A stretch of DNA of 64,000 nucleotides from Anaeramoeba flamelloides. Its lineage: Eukaryota > Metamonada > Anaeramoebidae. Under the pieces are notes generated by a model. That model was not told where the DNA came from. It searched no databases and was given only the letters and a program-made list of their open reading frames with translations. The DNA lies in contig JANTQA010000047.1 in the NCBI GenBank assembly GCA_027625915.1, forward strand, positions 1,674,001-1,738,000. Direction: 5' to 3'. Below, in pieces: positions 23,614 through 34,281 of this stretch; positions within the stretch are counted from its first letter, which is position 1, and every line of letters starts with the position of its first letter. The position numbers were made by a program, and so were the translations under genes.

Positions 23614-26600
23614 TTAACAAATTAAACAACCACCACTTTCTTTTTTAGATGTTGTCTTTTTTGAACCATTCCCCCTTTCAATTTCTTCTAAAACCGCTTC
23701 AAATACACCATCTATTAAATATTAATAAAAAAAAAATAAATGAAATTATAATTACAGATCCAATTAAAATAAATAAAAAAAAGTTTAAAATTTCAGAATA
23801 AAAAATTGTAATAAGAGTTATGAAGATAATTATTCATCTAATTTTTAAGTTTAATACAATTAGAATTGATGGATGGGAAATATTCTAATTGAATTTTAAC
23901 AACTTGTAATATATGATTTAAGACCGAGAATCCGAATATATTTGTTCTCAACACCAGCCCAATAATCACAACACACACGTCAAAATAAATAAAAATCACT
24001 ATTTATTTAAAAATATTTCTTTAATCAGGTTTTTAAAAGAAAAAAAAACATTTTATCTTGAATATGATTATCTTTTTTTCGGTATCAGAGTAATTTAATT
24101 TCTATATAAAAAAATGTGATAAAAATTTTGGAATAATATTTCTCAAATTATCACTGGGTTAAAATTATTGGAAAATATTTCTTATGATATAAAAAATTTT
24201 AAAATAGTTTGATTTAATACAAATTACATTATTATTTTTTTATTATAATATTTTAATTATTTTTATTTTCTTTTTTTTTTATTTTGATAAATTTTCTTTA
24301 ATTGCTCCTTTTTCCCAATAAATAAATAAAATATAGGAAACAATTTATGAACAAAAGACAGCCATTAAAATAAATAATTTGAGATTTTCAAATAAACAAA
24401 TAACAGAGAAAGATTAACTAAAATAGAACCAAGCATAAAACGAATAGGAAAAAGAAGAAGAAGAAGAAGAAGAAGAAATAAAGCATACTTATATTAATGT
24501 TATCTTTTGCAGAACATTCCACAAATCCACAATTAAGTTTTTCTGCAAGTTTTTTCCCTTGCTCTGTTGAAATTTGTCTTTCGTTTTCAAGATCTGTCAT
24601 ATTACCTACAATAATAAGAGCTGTTCCACCAGTTTCAAACTGAATCTCTTCGTTGAGAGTGGAAACCAATTCAAATGATTTTGAATCACAGACATTGTAG
24701 ACAAGTGCAAAACCATCTGTGGCTCCCGTATAACTTGTAATTGAAGTTGCGTATTTGTCCTTTTATGGATTGTTGTTTTTGTTTTTAAAAAAGTATGTTC
24801 AAAATAAAATGATTAAAAAATTGGTAATCAAATAAATATAGTTAAGAACACGTTAATTAAAGAAAAAATAACATCAAAAAAGTTTTGTTTTAAAGAAATA
24901 AAGAATGAATTCAAGCTATTTCCAAAAAACTGGGGCAAATTTATTTTCAAATATCTTTCTGAAACACAATCGAATAAAACTATTTAAATATACAAAATCC
25001 TTAACAATCATTTATTTATTTTTTATAATAATTCAATTTGTTTGTTAGCATGCTATTACATAAATCAAATATATTAAATTTTCTGATCTCGATTTTATCT
25101 GATATTTTTTATGGGGTGAAAATTGGTGTTTATTATTTTCTTTTTGATCGAAAAAAACGGTTTTCATAAGTTCTTTAATCCCGACAAATTTTCGAATAGA
25201 ATTGAAAATATATTAATGTATTTTATTATTTAAAAAATAATTTGTGTCCTTTTACATATTTCCAGTTTTTTTTATTAAAATTGGTCCTTCATTGTTTTGT
25301 CCAAAAAAGGTGTGATTTTATTTTTTTTTTTCATTTTTTTAAAAATCTTTCAATGAACATATTTTCAAATAAATACCATAGTCATTGATTCAATCAGTAT
25401 TAATATTAAACTTAATTTGTTATTATCAATTGGCAAATAGTTGCACTAATAAAGATGATTTTTTAAAGAAATGTAAAAAAATATTCCCCACTTTTTTTGG
25501 AAATACCTGAATATTTTAGAAAGAAAAGAAACCATTCAGAAATTTAAGCTATTGTAAAAAAGGTGTGTAAATTTATTTTAGTATACCATTGCCAAAAATT
25601 TTCATTCAATTATCATATCTGTATAGTTGGATACAAAAAGATGTGAATTTGGCTGTGAATGGGTTTTGGCGACAAATAAATAATTTTTGAATTTAGACAG
25701 TAAATAATTACCGGTTTCCCTTTGAATTTTTTTGGTGATCTGATTGAAGCAATTAAAAGCTATTTTAAAAAGATTCTCGGGGAAATTGTTAAAGCGTAAA
25801 TAAAATAATGGCCTTTGATAATTAAATTGGGATACAATTTCAATTCTCTTTCCTTTTTCATTGCTTAACGCACTTTATTCAAAAAGATTGATCTAGCTGT
25901 TAGTTAGTTCCTTTTAATTTCACAACTTCATATATATATATATATTGATTGGTTTTCTCTTTGTTTTTCAAGTCGGGGTTTTAATCAACCATTGTGTAAA
26001 AAAAGTGAAACAGTAAAGAAAGCGAAACAGGAAAAAAGTTCAACAGAGTTTTTATTTGGAAACCTTTCGAAAAAACAAAAAGTAAAATCAATCAAAAGAA
26101 GAAACAAATTAACCCCAACAAAGAATCCATTATATTATAATTAATCAAAACAACAAATACAATTTAAATCCTGATTTGTATTATCTGATAGACAAAGTGG
26201 TTTTTGAGATACCAAATATATTCAAATTTTTGAACAAATTTTTAATACCATTAAAAACAAATGATCAGATTAAAAAATTTATCACAAGAGTTCAATTAGG
26301 ATGATTCAAACCAAATCTCAAAAAATACCATTTCTAATTGATTTTGTCAAGATCTTTTGGTGTTTTCAATAACTTATAAACTAGAAAAATATTTTGGAAT
26401 TTGAACTAAAAATTTTTATTTTTTAATTGGAAAATAAAAGTAATCGATCAATCAAAGTAAAACCTATACTAAAAAGATGTATAATAAAAACTGTTATCGA
26501 GTTTAGTCAGCTATTTTATCTTTCGTTATTTCGTTTTTAATTAATTGATCTTATTTTTCATTCCCCGTTTCTATTACTGGTATTTGAATTATAAATGGGT

Positions 26601-29314
26601 AAAAAATTTTCACTTCCTTTTATCTTATTTTTCTTTTCTAAAAATAGTGTTTTCAAAAAAGTAGGTTGTAATTTATGTACTCTATTTAAAAAAGGAAATT
26701 GGCAATGATATGGAAATTATTCCCATTTACAATTCAAATACCAGTAAGGTTTCCAATTAAAAATTGTGTTGAACTTTTTTCCTGTTTCGCTTTCTTTGCT
26801 GTTTCAGTTTTTTTACCCTACTGTTGTTAAAATAAAGCATGCAGAAAATTTTTATCCGTGTTACAAAATAAAAAGTGTATTTTTTTGTTACTGAGAAATT
26901 CTAATAAATTTCAAAAAATTTTTCGTTCAATTTCCATTTTTATCAATCTTTGGACTGTATACTTTTAAAACCTTCCACCACAAAAAATATTTTGAAGATC
27001 AACTAATTTTACAGAGCCTATTAAGGACTATTCGAATTTTATGCTCGGTGAGGGTTGAAATAAAATACTATAAACAGAAAAAAAGCTTTAAAAGACAATG
27101 AATTGAGGGAAAGTCAAAATATTGCAATTTTTGGAATTTTTTAGATTTTACTTGTTAATCATTTTTTGACCAAAAACTTTTTGAATTTCCCGAACAAAAC
27201 AAGGTAAAACTAAAAAGCCATTTTTTTTGATATTAAGAAAATGCCACTCCACTTTCTTTTCAAGTATATTTATACTCTATCGCGACACTCTAACATACTT
27301 GAAAAGAAAGTGGAGTGACATTTTCCTAATGAAATTTTTTTCTTCAAAATTTGTTAGAATAATTTGGATTTGATGAAGGAAATTTTTTTTGCCCAACTCA
27401 AAATTTTGCAAAAAAAACTTAAAATTTTCAAGTTAGCAAGATCCCTGAGATCATGTTTCTTTTAAGTCTATAAATATGTTACTAGGTGGGAAAATAGTAT
27501 TCATTAACCATAAAATTCGAATAATTCTTAACACTTGACTTCAGAAAATTCTTTATTCAAAACTTGAGCATAAAAATTTCAAAAAGGAAAAACAATTAAA
27601 AATTTCCAAATATTTATTTCAATTTATCAGTAAAGTGGGCCAATACATCAACCAATGTAAAAAACCAACAATAAACCCGAATTAAATTTGGTAATGGTTT
27701 CTTAAAGTTCTATTATTTAAAAAGAAATTCTAAAAATGAAAGATCAAATTGTAAAATTTATCTCAAAAAATAGAGTAAATTTTGGATAAACTGTTTATCA
27801 TCAAAAAAACAAAAAAATTCAAAAAAATTGAGAATATTTTGAAAACATGAAACTATTTGAATGAATAATTTGAATTTTAATTGAAATATCAAGGGGCTTA
27901 CTTTCAAAATTGATTTGAACTTAGGTATACTATTGGGTAGTAAATTGGATGTTGCCTTGGAACAAGAATAAAAAAAAACACGGATTATATTTTGAAACAT
28001 CGGATTATAGTCGTTGTTCACGCATTATTTTGATCACTGTAAAGTGACTTTAAAAAGTATGACGAAAAAAGTTTTTAATGAAGTCCTGGAATAATGACCA
28101 ATAAGTGTATCAGCGTGTTTTAAGGATACTTTTTGAAAAATGCCCACCTACAACATAAAACTAAATAAAAAAAAAGCAAGATCGTGGAAAAATTTTTTCC
28201 ATTGAATATGAAAAAAAAAAGAATGCAAAAATTGGTAAAATTCAAAAAAACATATCTTTGTTCACGAAAGTCCTGTTATTTCTTTTGGTAGTTGATCTAA
28301 AAGTGTTATTAATTTTGAAGATAGTTGAAAAAAATATACGAGTTTGTATTTTTTTTACAAATTTCGAAAAAATTTTACACAATAAATAATTAACAAAACT
28401 CAAAAAGACTTTAATTGTTCATTTTTTTGTAAAATTTTCGCTCTCGGTGGTGCACTGCCTTATTATTAATGACTCTATTTAAATTATTTTCTTTTCAGAT
28501 TTGTGTTATTTTGCATTTAATAAATGTAAAATTTTTATTTCAATTTCCAAAATGTTTATTAATTATTACTGTTACAACCAAGTAAGCAGAGTAAAAATTT
28601 TGTCTTCGAGTCCAAGAAGGAAGTTTGTTTTAATGTCTAAAAATATCCTTTCTAAATGATGTTGAAAAGATCTTTGGATTTTTTTCAAAAACTGATAAAG
28701 AGGGAAAATTTATTTTGGAATGTGAACTAAAAATTTTCATTTTTTAATTGCAAAATAATAGTATGTAAATTACAAAGAAGAATAAACATTTTTGTTGAAG
28801 TCTCTTTTTTATTGACATTTTAGATCCTCAAAAAAAAAACGACTTATACAACAATACATAGAGTTTTTTTTTATGAACAATTTATTCCAAAACATTGAGT
28901 CGTTACGATCAATTCAAAAATAAAATCAAATAAAAAAAAAAAAAAAATTTGTGTTTGAATGAGATTTGAATTGTGTGTTGTGAAGTTTTAATAAATGTGT
29001 GGGTTTTCAAAATTTAAAAGAGCGGAATTTACCTGTCCACGAGTATCAACCAAAGTTAGATCATATTTGAGCCCATTACAAGTAAGTGTTTTTTGAAATG
29101 TATTTTCAATTGTTGGTGTGTATTCGTTAACAAACCCATCAGATACAAACCTTTGAATAATACTTGTTTTTCCTTGATTTTTTTTATGATAAAAAGAGCG
29201 AAAAATAGAAAAAAAATTGGTTTCATTAAAATACAATTAATAACAAAAAAAGAATTTGTAGAAAGTCAAACCAACTCCTTTTGAACCAAGAACTACAACC
29301 TTTCTGTTTGGCAT
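23614..29314 (-). CDS. Rheb-like Ras-family small GTPase
   Basis: Four exons join in phase: 29314-29272, 29172-29033, 24759-24489 and 23711-23614, giving 183 aa, the normal Rheb length. The G1 loop is GSKGVGKT: Rheb has Arg where Ras has Gly12, and this protein has Lys there. The effector segment EYTPTIENTFQKTL carries the Rheb-type PTIENTF. G3 reads VDTRGQ instead of DTAGQ, G4 reads VGNMTD instead of NKxD, and G5 is ECSAKDN. The C-terminus GGCLIC is a CaaX-type box, so membrane attachment by prenylation is expected. Rheb proteins activate TOR kinase; that role is inferred here. Introns are 99, 4,273 and 775 nt, and the middle one is packed with mobile elements. The Arg in G3 and Met in G4 are unusual and may alter nucleotide handling. 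A divergent Ras or Rap is the alternative. Confidence 0.88.
24450..24477. repeat. (GAA)n tract in intron 3 of the GTPase
   Basis: AAGAAG triplets just inside the third intron. On the sense strand this is a CTT-rich pyrimidine run after the donor. Confidence 0.8.
24913..25509. repeat. Family K element, copy K1, in the GTPase intron
   Basis: About 600 bp with inverted ends AGCTATTTCCAAAAAACTGG and, in reverse, AGGTATTTCCAAAAAAAGTGG. The interior (CGATTTTATCTGATATTTTT, GAAAATTGGTGTTTATT) matches K2 at 44643-45239 in inverted orientation. No ORF. Confidence 0.8.
25987..26829. repeat. Family H element, copy H1, interrupted by G2
   Basis: About 840 bp with inverted ends carrying AAGCGAAACAGGAAAAAAGT and TTGGAAACC in both arms. 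The interior block AAGTAAAATCAATCAAAAGA is shared with H2 at 30171-30574. A family G element sits in its right part (26576-26745). Confidence 0.78.
26576..26745. repeat. Family G element, copy G2, nested in H1
   Basis: Starts ACTGGTATTTGAATTATAA and ends CAATTCAAATACCAGT. It is flanked by TA on both sides. It breaks the right arm of H1 just before the GGTTTCCAATTAAAAA block, which is continuous in H2. Confidence 0.8.
27025..27527. repeat. Element J, TTAA-flanked insertion in I2
   Basis: About 500 bp with inverted ends containing ATTCGAATTTTATG. TTAA flanks it exactly on both sides (27021-27024 and 27528-27531), while I1 has a single TTAA at the matching point. This supports insertion with TTAA target duplication, as seen in piggyBac-type transposition. 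A strong hairpin lies at its centre. Confidence 0.75.
27221..27343 (-). other. Long hairpin at the centre of element J
   Basis: Arms 27221-27268 and 27296-27343. The inner part CACTCCACTTTCTTTTCAAG pairs without a gap with its reverse copy. On the minus strand, the GTPase sense, the one mismatch near the stem base becomes a G-U pair, so the pre-mRNA can fold into a nearly perfect stem with a loop of about 28 nt. It could feed small-RNA processing or be only the element's symmetry. Confidence 0.55.
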
Positions 29315-30170
29315 TATATAATGTCTTTAACTTTGTGTCTATGATTTATAATCTCTGAATAAAGATTAAATGAGATTTTAAAAATCAAAAAAAATTGAAA
29401 AATAAATAATCCGTAAAAAAAATGGTTATTCTTTTTACTTTTACTGACAAGACAATTGTTTTTTGATGCTCAAAAGAACTTTATTCGCAAAATGGTATTT
29501 TGTGGAATCTTTTTGGTGTACTTCTTGTAGTTTAAGTAAGAGGCAGAATTGTTTTTCTGTTGTTTTCCAATTTGGTAATGTAAATTTTTATTTCAAGTTT
29601 AACAATATTTTTCTTTAATCTAAGTTTGAAAAAACCCAAAGATCTTTTCAAAATCATTTAGAAATATAATTTTTTGAAATTAAATCTCAAATCCTTTCCT
29701 AACTTTTATTCAAAAATTTTAATTTGAGAAATTTCGTTTTACTGGTCCCATTTTAATCAGACCGTAGGTCAAGAAAAAAATGGTAAATACTTTGCTCACC
29801 AAATCCTTTTCCTTTTTTTAGGACTGGTATTAGAATTAAAATTGCTTAAAAAATTTTGAATTCATTTTTATTGTTTTTTTTTTATAAGCACAGTTTTCAG
29901 AGGTTTGTTGTAGGGTGTAATTTGTAATCTTGATTTAAAAAAGGAAGACATAATTCATGTAAAACTTTATACCATTTATTCTATAAACACCATTAAATAA
30001 GTAGATTTTTTCGAATTCATCCTTATGTAAGGAGTTCTGTCAAATTGATTAAAAATTCTTCAACACAAATCGAGTGAAAGGAAAGTGTTTATTTGTTGAT
30101 TTTACTTTTCTTTGATCACAACCAAATAGCTTTCTTTTTTCATAATTCAATTAAGAAGATAAATAATAAG
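29315..30170. other. Upstream flank of the GTPase gene with one repeat
   Basis: No gene. It contains a worn family G copy at about 29823-29990 (starts ACTGGTATTAGAATTAAAA). Confidence 0.5.
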
Positions 30171-30574
30171 TTAACCGTTGTGGAAAAAAAGTTCAACACG
30201 GTTTTTAATTGGGAACCTTACTGAAAATTCAAAGTAAAATCAATAAAAAGAAGAAACCAATTAACTTCAAATAATAACCCATTATATTATTTTCAATCAA
30301 CCTAACAAATTTAATTTAAATCTACTTGATTATCGAAATTGTTAGTGTTGTTTTGGGGATCTCAAAAATAGTCAATTTTTTGAAGATATTTTTAATACTT
30401 GATCAATCAAAGAAAAACCCATACCAAAAGATAGTATTAAAAAACTGTTATTGTGGTGAATACTTCATTTTGTCTTTATTTATTTATTGATTCTTTTTTT
30501 CATTGATCTTACATTGAATTTTCAGTAAGGTTCCCAATTAAAAACCGTGTTTCACTTTTTTTCCACAATGGTAA
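30171..30574. repeat. Family H element, copy H2
   Basis: About 400 bp. It starts TTAACCGTTGTGGAAAAAAAG and ends CCACAATGGTAA, with mirrored CGGTTTTTAATTGGGAACC arms. It lacks the G insertion seen in H1. Confidence 0.8.
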
Positions 30575-30753
30575 CTTAATGTTTACAATCGTTAAAATGT
30601 GAAAAAAATTTACTTGTGTGTTTTATCATTACCAATCGATATACAGCTTATAAAATAACAATTTACCAAAAGGTGAAGGTGAGTCAATATTAATATTCAC
30701 TTTTCAAAAGATATAAAAATCTTTTAATAAAAAAAAAAAAGTACCATGGTGTA

Positions 30754-31740
30754 AATACCTGTGTTTTTTATTTTAACCCATTACTAAAATTTAACTCATT
30801 CAAAAAATATAGACTGAACCTCGGAATAAAAGAAACAAATTAATGGGGTTAAAACAGCATATAAACAAGAAATTGGTTTTTTAAATAAATTTTAAAAAAG
30901 AATTATGTTGATATTGGAATATTGAAATCTAAACCCCAATTCAAAATTTTTAACACACCAAAATTTGATTTGTGAAGAAAAAAACTTATTTAATCAATTC
31001 TCGAAGAAATACCAAATTAAAACCATTCACTAATTGAAATGTTAACACTTATTTATAAATTACAATACTCACAAAACAATAAATAAATAATTATCAATAC
31101 AAATAAATCATGGGTGTGTTAAAAAATTTGGAGAGAGCAAAACAAAAAAATACATTAGTAAATTTGTTGAAATTCTATTAGGAATATTGATCGATCAAAT
31201 GGTTAGATACTACCAACTAATTTTATTTGAGTTCTTCTATTTGGAACAACTTGACTTTAACCTAATATAAACCTTGTAGAAAAATTTTGATGGATGAAAC
31301 AAATTACGTAATTCAAACAATGAAATGAAAACAAAAATTAAAAGATGAAAAAATGATTTTCATATTTGACCAAAATCAAAATTATTTTCAATTTCAATGA
31401 AATTGTATTATTGTGATTGTTTGGAACGTTTTAGCTGTGTGGAAAATTTTGAATTTTAGTTTAATTTTTCGACAAAATGAGAAAAATTTCATCAAAATGA
31501 AACTTTGTAAAAAAAATCATGTTCTCTTCAAATATTTTGGGCATTTGAAAAAAGAAAGACACATATATAAATTCAAGGTTCAGATTTAAATTGATTTTAG
31601 AGTTTAGATCTTTGATTGATCGAAATGGCTCAATAATATTAAATGTGTTTGTTTCAAAAATTTTGTCAAATATACAAGTCTGAAAAAAAAACCATCAGTT
31701 AAATTTTAGTAATGAGTTAAAGTTTGTAACCAGGGGTTAT
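30754..31740. repeat. Family B element, copy B1, interrupted by C1
   Basis: The ends carry AACCCATTACTAAAATTTAA and its reverse. The left interior (AATATAGACTG, AAACAAATTAATGGGGT) matches B2 at 43855-44307 in reverse. The right interior segment (31570-31672) is inverted relative to B2. A family C element fills its middle. Confidence 0.8.
30930..31458. repeat. Family C element, copy C1, nested in B1
   Basis: About 530 bp. It starts TAAACCCCAATTCAAAATTT, and the reversed right end is TAAAATTCAAAATTTTCC. It matches C2 (47126-47662) along its length in reverse, including GATCGATCAAATGGT and AAATTTGTTGAAATTCTATT. Confidence 0.85.
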
Positions 31741-34281
31741 TTAGACCACTTTAGAAATCCAAACTTTCCAAAAAAAGTATTTAAGGATCATGAATTAATA
31801 GAGTTTGTTTTATTATTTTATCTATACGAAATAAAAAAGAATTTTCTTTTTTGGTTTCTTTATGGCTTGTCAGAAAAAAGAAATTTTCATAGAACTTATG
31901 ATAAAACAAAATTTGAGTATCTATTTTGAATGATATCAAAAAACTCATTCTTTAATTGTTTATTATTTATTTTGATTACAATTAATTCCTTTATACAAAT
32001 TATTTGATTTTTTCTCTTGAATGCACAGTTGTTAGTTTTTTTTATTTAATTTAAAAAAGAAACAGAAACTTTATTTAAATTTCGGTTTATTTCGAAAAGT
32101 AAAAAAAAAAAAACCTAACGAAAATCTATTGATCTTCCAAATAAACAGAAAAATCAATAAAAGCTTACTTTAACTTTTTTTTTTAATTTTTCAAAAATTA
32201 AGAAAACCTAACAGATCTTTTCCAGAATTTAAAAGAATTGAGCAAATTCTTAGATTTTTTGTTTGTTTCTTATTTTAAAAATAAACCTTGGAACTTGACG
32301 ACAATCTATGACACGAATTTTTGTTGATATAATTATTATAACTAATAATTTTTAATTATTCTTGACATTTCCAACCAGAAATATTTATAATTAATTGTTG
32401 TTTAAACTTATTTAGATTTACATTTAATAATTTTAAATTTTTAAATAATAAATTTTTTTTTAAAAATGGTTTCTTGGCATCAAAATCTATCAAGGAAAGT
32501 TCCCTTATTTTAATTGTATTTAATGAGGAATGGGCTTTCTCTATTCAAAAGTCAAGTTTTTTGACATATCTTATGTTTCATTCAACTTATATAAAAATTT
32601 ACTAAAATATATTTCCAAAAATGAAAAGGTAGGAAAATAATCTATTAAATTTTAATTCTCACTAAGTGGGTATTTGAAAATAGGAATTGAACCTTTCAAC
32701 ACTTCAAAAATAAAAATGTTTTTTTTTTTTTTTTTTTTCCTCTTGGAAATAATGTCATTGAGAAAATGAAATTGTTAAAATATTTAGAAATATTCCAACC
32801 AAAAAAACACCATTTTCAATTCCTTAGGATATCAATGATTATAATTATTTAATTTTTTTAAGAGCATAATTTTTATTAGGAAATTCTACTTTGAAAAAAA
32901 TCATTTTTTGGCAAAAATTTTTTATTCAAAAAATTTTGTTTAAATTTATACTCTAAAATATTTTCATAAAATATTCAAAAGAAAAATATACAAACAAAAA
33001 AAAAAAAACTGATAAAGAGTCACCAAAAAAAGAATAATCAAAATTCTCGCACCAAGGTACAAAACAATTACAAAGTTCGAATGTAGTAAAAAATAATAAT
33101 AAAGAATACTCATTGCATTGGCCAGATTTTCAACTTTGAAAAAAACAAGAGAATTTGTACTAGGAATAGCAATGCCTCAATTATTTTGCTTAAGTAACAT
33201 TCTACCGTGAATCAGATTGAAAGCCTTCAGAAATAAGAAGAAATTGTAAAAGAAACAACCAACACTATTAAAAGATTGGATAAGCAAAAGATGATGATCT
33301 ATATTTCAAACAAGAAAAAAATTACAATTAGAATAAAACCAACCTGTACCTCTCAACACCTGAGCTTATAATTTTCCAATCATAAACAGAATTTAAATGA
33401 TTTGAAATTTAATTTTATCTGATTATTTAAGAAGAAAAAATATTATAAACACTATTATATATTTTTTTATATTTTATTCTTTTTTTAGCTCCATTTTAGT
33501 TGTTTCTCTGTAAAATATATCAAACTTTCTATGAAAAGTTCTTATTTTTTTTAAAGTGGTTCATATAACAGAAAGAAGGTTCTTTTTTATTTTGAAAAGA
33601 TCCAAAAATGAAAAAGACTCAAAATTTTAAGAACTAAATTTTGCTTTTTATTCATTGTGACTGTTACTTCCTTTTTAATAAAATAGTTTTTAAAACTTTT
33701 CATCCATGATGCACTCTGAATAATTAAAGAAACTCACAATTACAAGATACTAAATGATTTGGTTTCCCCTTTCCAAGGTGTGTAAACCTTAAACAATTAC
33801 AAGAATAAAAAAAGCTGAATTTGTTCAAAGAAATTAGAAATTTGAAAATTTGGGATGATGGTTGTTTATTCTTAAAGTGTGTTATTAATTTGAAAAAAAA
33901 ATGGGTTTCATTCGTACTTCTCTTCAGTCTTTAAATTTCAAAATATTCCAAGAATTATTCAACCAAAGAACTTGGTGTCAATTTAAAATCTGTTAAAAAT
34001 CAAATACAGTTAAAAAAGTTAACCTTCTGGATAAATTTAAAACTGGAACACACACTCAAAAACACTAAAGAATAATAAACAGCATTTTCAATTTCCACGG
34101 ATTATCAGGAATTTGTATTTTCTCAAAAACCACAAAAATTATTTTTTATTTTTTGTTAAAAAAAATAATTTTTTCTTCTTACAGAACAAACTTAATTCCT
34201 GTTTAGAAAGCTAAACAACAACTTTTTTTTTTCCATAAACCCAATTTCTCTTCCAGAGAATTCCAAACAAGGGAGACCTTT
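31741..34281. other. Intergenic upstream of the GATA-finger gene
   Basis: About 2.5 kb of AT-rich DNA with no coding frame, RNA gene or recognised family member. Confidence 0.5.

Larger units (their letters stand above)
26880..27610. repeat. Family I element, copy I2, interrupted by J
   Basis: The two outer parts match I1 (1015-1235) in reverse: AACACTTGACTTC near 27530 and CAATCTTTGGACTGTATAC near 26945. Element J sits between them. Confidence 0.7.
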
